DNA of 64,000 bases from Arbacia lixula (taxonomy: Eukaryota > Echinodermata > Echinoidea > Arbacioida > Arbaciidae), in the NCBI GenBank assembly GCA_963669155.1, contig OZ022584.1:10042639-10106638 (forward strand), written 5' to 3'. Made by a program: the position numbers and the translations under genes. Positions 60,767 through 64,000 of this stretch are shown piece after piece. The notes under the pieces were generated by a model, which saw only the letters and a program-made list of their open reading frames with translations, had not been told where the DNA came from and searched no databases. Numbering within the stretch: position 1 is the stretch's first letter; each line of letters opens with the position of its first letter.

Positions 60767-60976
60767 CACTCCAGCTCAAGGGAATTGGCATAGGGAAAGG
60801 GAAAGAAGGGAAGGAGCCGCAGTTTATTTTGTCGAGTTCAGCATGAAACATGCTTTTTAGGCTAAAAGCATCGTGTGTCATGCTGAACTGGACAAAATAT
60901 ACTGTGGTTTAAAACTGTGGCTCCTTCCTTTTCTTCCCTTTCCCTTTCCGGATGCCAATTCCTTTGAGCTGTAGTG
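60767..60976. mobile_element. Palindromic element GGAATTGGCAT, copy 2
   Basis: A 210-bp copy of the 45718-45948 family with a shortened left arm (the TTAAACC part is missing). TA flanks at 60765-60766 and 60977-60978. Confidence 0.85.
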
Positions 60977-61477
60977 TAAAATTGTAAACTAACTCATGTT
61001 TTTGCTGATGCAAGGAATCAGTAACTGATGGTAAAAATGGGCCCCTGACAATATACCTTAACAATAATGTGTAAAATCTAATGGTCAAGCTCCACTAACC
61101 TATTCAAGAAAGTGAAAAACTAACCATGTTTTGGAAAGAATATATTTGTCTTGTAGTGATCATACAAATTGTACATTCTTGGACCAGGTTCTTTTTGCAT
61201 CAAAAAGTAAAAAATACACTCTGGTTAAGTGTTACATAGAATTAATCTGCCAAAGAACAACAACAAAAAAGTGTAATGTTTTTTTTGTTTACTATTCCTG
61301 AAAAGATTTATTAAGCCATGAATGTCAGATTTGATACACATTATTGTTAGGGTATGCTGCTAATTTCTGCTGAGTTCATGAATTTTGCGCATGTGCCATT
61401 TTGTCCTCAAGCCATGGTGCAAATTTTTTGCTGTTGAATGAAATTGTTTTACAATTGTTGTGCTTTGTGTCATGTAG

Positions 61478-61540
61478 GTGGTGACTCCCATTCCAGTACC
61501 CAGTGCACTCACTGAGCTAGATCTGGATAACATTTCTCAG
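61478..61540 (+). CDS. Second coding exon of the 58250 gene
   Basis: The acceptor is GTCATGTAG before GTGGTGACT, the donor is TTTCTCAG|GTAAGT. Its 21 codons (VVTPIPVPSALTELDLDNIS, then Gln) are in phase 0 at both ends, which matches exon 1. No domain can be named from this short stretch. Later exons were not found before 64000. Confidence 0.6.
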
Positions 61541-61661
61541 GTAAGTCCCAACTTAATTCTGCACCTACACCAGTTGATTATTATTTTATGTGATGCTACA
61601 GTGGATGTGTCGAATGCTGGTATCTCACGAGAATTGCTTTGGCTTGGGGTACTGAAGACCT

Positions 61662-61781
61662 GGGCCCTGTTGCATAAAATGTACCTTTGATGTTAACTTG
61701 GCTATTGAGCGGTGTTATCATGGTAGTGACCATAGAGGGCAGAGTTACCATTAATGCTAAGTTTTATGCTAAGGGGCCCTG
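61662..61781. mobile_element. TIR element GGGCCCTGTTGCATAAAA, copy 3
   Basis: The left end GGGCCCTGTTGCATAAAATG and the right end AGTTTTATGCTAAGGGGCCC are inverted repeats. Internal TTACCATTAATG resembles the TTACCATCAATGG of 36501-36646 and the CCATTAATGGTAA of 2582-2707. Confidence 0.7.
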
Positions 61782-62223
61782 ATTTGCATACATTATTGTA
61801 TTATGCATGTACATGTAGTTGCATGCAAAAATGTACAGGTTACAGTGGTATGTACATGTACATTTAGGTAAGTTCGCACATGGTATTTTTTGCCAAACTA
61901 TGTTAGTACTTGGACTATGTGATGTCAGAAAGCCGTGATACAGTAAGACAACACATATTAGTGAGGAAAAGGTTCCATATAGAGGATGAATTAAATTTAA
62001 GCCCGGTGTCATTTTTTCACTGGTGCCAGGCTAGGTTTACTTATCAATGGAAGCATGTTGCATTCCCTTGGTTCATACATTGTATTTAATGAGAATGATT
62101 GAAAAAAAATACATAATGTTCAAGAAGACCTGATGGAGATTGCAAAGTTTGAATCACACTTCCAGTTCCTAACTGCTTAGGGCTCTCCCTGTGTATTGGC
62201 ACAATCTGCTTTGCATTTTAGTA

Positions 62224-62454
62224 CACTACAGCTCAAAGGAATTGGCACGGGTAAAAGGAAAGGGAAGAAAGGGAAGGAGCCGCAGTATTGAACCGCTGTA
62301 TATTTTGTCCAGTTCAGCATGAAACACGATGCTTTTTAGGCTAAAGCATCGTGTTTCATGCTGAACTGGACAAAATATACCGCGGTTTAAAACTGCGGCT
62401 CCTTCCCTTTCTTCCCTTTTAGTTTCCCTATGCCAAATCCTTTGAGCTGGAGTG
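62224..62454. mobile_element. Palindromic element GGAATTGGCAT, copy 3 (best palindrome)
   Basis: A 231-bp element. The centre is nearly perfect: CCAGTTCAGCATGAAACACG, then a short spacer, then the exact inverse ending GCTGAACTGG. TA flanks at 62222-62223 and 62455-62456. Confidence 0.88.
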
Positions 62455-62564
62455 TACATGTATGGTTCAGAGACACATTGTAAAAATCTTTTTCTTTACT
62501 AAAAATTACAGACTTTTTTCAATACTGTATATTATAAATTGTTTGCATGATGTTTTCATTAATT

Positions 62565-62672
62565 TCAAACAATACGTTTCTAATAGCAACCCCAAAGGTT
62601 GTCTGAGGTTGTCTTGTGTACCAACAAGAAGCAGTTTACGAGTGCATTTTACCCAATCATTTTGAATCACTA
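62565..62672. mobile_element. Diverged internal fragment of TTAA family A
   Basis: TCAAACAATACGTTTCTAAT, AAGGTTGTCTGAG and AGTGCATTTTACCCAATC resemble the centre of the 11578-12096 copy in order. No termini were seen. Confidence 0.45.
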
Positions 62673-64000
62673 GGGGTCAGGTAGTGCTGTCAATGGCTGT
62701 CAATCACATGTCAATCTGAAATCGGGAAATTCAACCTATGACCTCACAATGCATTGTGGTATATGCGATTGCGCTTGTTTTCCCACCGATGTTTCTTTTC
62801 GATGCTTTCTTTTCAAAGCCTAATTACCTCCGACACCATCTCTGTCGACCAGTACACGACGTCAGGCATGTTCACGGCCTAAATTTTCCTAATTTATAGG
62901 AGATCTTACTCTATGTAGCAGGTGTACTCAACTGGCAAAATCGAAAAGGCCATAATGTGCAAACATTCCGCAAAAAAGCACTTCCTGGTTCATGCACCGG
63001 TGACCCGTACTTCTGCCAGACCTGATAGCTTTTTGCTTTGTGTTTCTACAGAAAAGTTGAACGGATAAAAACAGCAATAACCACCTCTGGAAGGTGGTTA
63101 CATGAGAAACTGTATTTGGTCAGATACGGTTTACCACGAAACTGCATCGCGTCTGTTTTTTTTCTTCAGGAAAGTTTTCTGGAATTCTGGATACTTACAT
63201 GGGTAATACCGTTTTTCCGTGGAAACACACCAATAGCTTTTCTTTGATAACTTGTATGATATGTCACAACAATCATAGCTTTTCAAACATTCTCAGGAAA
63301 AGTTAAAAAAGTGAAATAGGGCATACAGCTAATCCATGCCAAATTCCAGGACTTTCATAAAAGGCCACCTTGTCTTTAATGCTCCGGATCCAAATTACTC
63401 TGACTGTGCGTACTGCAGATTGCATATGATAATCATGTTTTCACTCATTCTGCTTGCCAGTCTGTCAAACAGGTTTGGCATTATGACAAATCTTGACATA
63501 CATGTATTTATTTGCTTTTCATCATGTGATTGTAATTACACTGTGCAACTGTAGTTGTATACAAACAAATACAGGAAATGTAATATCGGAAACCACACAA
63601 ATTATCGTTTAATTTTAATGCCTGATGATGCATGAAATGACAATGCTGCTCAAGAGCTCATTATTAGGTGATCCATCATGATTTAAGGATCACCTCATAA
63701 TTTCCTTAGAATTTTCTTTCTGTCTTTCTTTCTTTTTTCATTTTTTCGCCCTCACTTTTTTGTGACATGTACATGAATGAATGAAAATCGTCATGGTAAC
63801 TTGTCAAGCTTACATGTAGTAATGTAATCTTGTTTGAATGAGGTTTTGACGGTCATCAAAATATTATCAAAGAGCAATTTAATGAAAATGAAGTAGCTGT
63901 AATATCGTTGAAACGAATCAACTACATGTAGTGAAATTTGACCTGAATAAAGTTGATTGCATTGTAATTGATATCATTAAAAGAAAATTGTGCACGTACG
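62673..64000. other. Right end of the window; hairpin at 63661-63700
   Basis: TTATTAGGTGATCC and its inverse GGATCACCTCATAA form a 14-bp stem (13 pairs) with a loop of about 12 nt at 63661-63700. I looked for a third exon of the 58250 gene and found no acceptor-frame-donor combination I could defend. Confidence 0.45.

Larger units (their letters stand above)
58373..61477. other. Putative first intron of the 58250 gene
   Basis: About 3.1 kb, GT-AG. It contains a dispersed direct repeat, telomere-like sequence, a 728-bp TIR element and a palindromic element (listed separately). Confidence 0.55.

Noticed and set aside
63038-63554. Open frames that might be a third exon of the 58250 gene
   Set aside because: Candidate acceptors either hit a stop in the required phase or lack a credible donor; evidence too weak.

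Overview
This looks like a piece of a metazoan nuclear genome, most likely a marine invertebrate deuterostome such as an echinoderm. The clues are multi-exon genes with GT-AG introns, an intronless class A GPCR, two tRNA-Lys genes with internal Pol III promoters and oligo-T terminators, and AT-rich intergenic DNA full of simple repeats and short terminal-inverted-repeat (TIR) elements. The clade is inferred from overall character, not from a diagnostic gene. Nothing looks bacterial or viral: no operons, ribosome binding sites or CRISPR.

Layout. Positions 1-4700 hold GA/TG microsatellites and short mobile elements. A single-exon rhodopsin-like GPCR lies at 4712-5830 (minus). A tRNA-like SINE copy follows at about 6075-6300. 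Two identical tRNA-Lys(CUU) genes (minus) sit at 11330-11402 and 12133-12205, with a truncated TTAA-type element between them. From 13376 to 19390 I see only dispersed repeats and poly-G/poly-C tracts. A single-exon small heat shock protein gene is at 19682-20593 (plus), preceded by a heat-shock-element-like site. From 20600 to 43600 no convincing gene was found, but there are many repeats: inverted-repeat elements, a second SINE copy, and tandem repeats.

The best-resolved gene is a six-exon RNF4-like SUMO-targeted ubiquitin ligase on the minus strand, 55285 down to 43625. All splice phases agree and give a 243-residue protein with several SUMO-interacting motifs and a C-terminal C3HC4 RING. 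Its 6.8 kb last intron splits the RING and is packed with palindromic elements, a minisatellite, an ATCC array and a TTAA-type element. Intron 4 contains the 3' end of a LINE whose ATT tail runs up to the splice donor. About 3 kb away, divergently transcribed, are the first two coding exons (58250-58372 and 61478-61540, plus) of a gene that continues past the right edge. Its intron holds telomere-like repeats and further TIR elements.

The genes are ordinary housekeeping or signalling genes with no evident shared pathway, although stress response is a loose link between the small heat shock protein and the ubiquitin ligase. The unusual content is mostly the repeat landscape: several families occur two to four times within 64 kb, so boundaries and some target-site duplications can be read directly. 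I did not find a clear new biological system.
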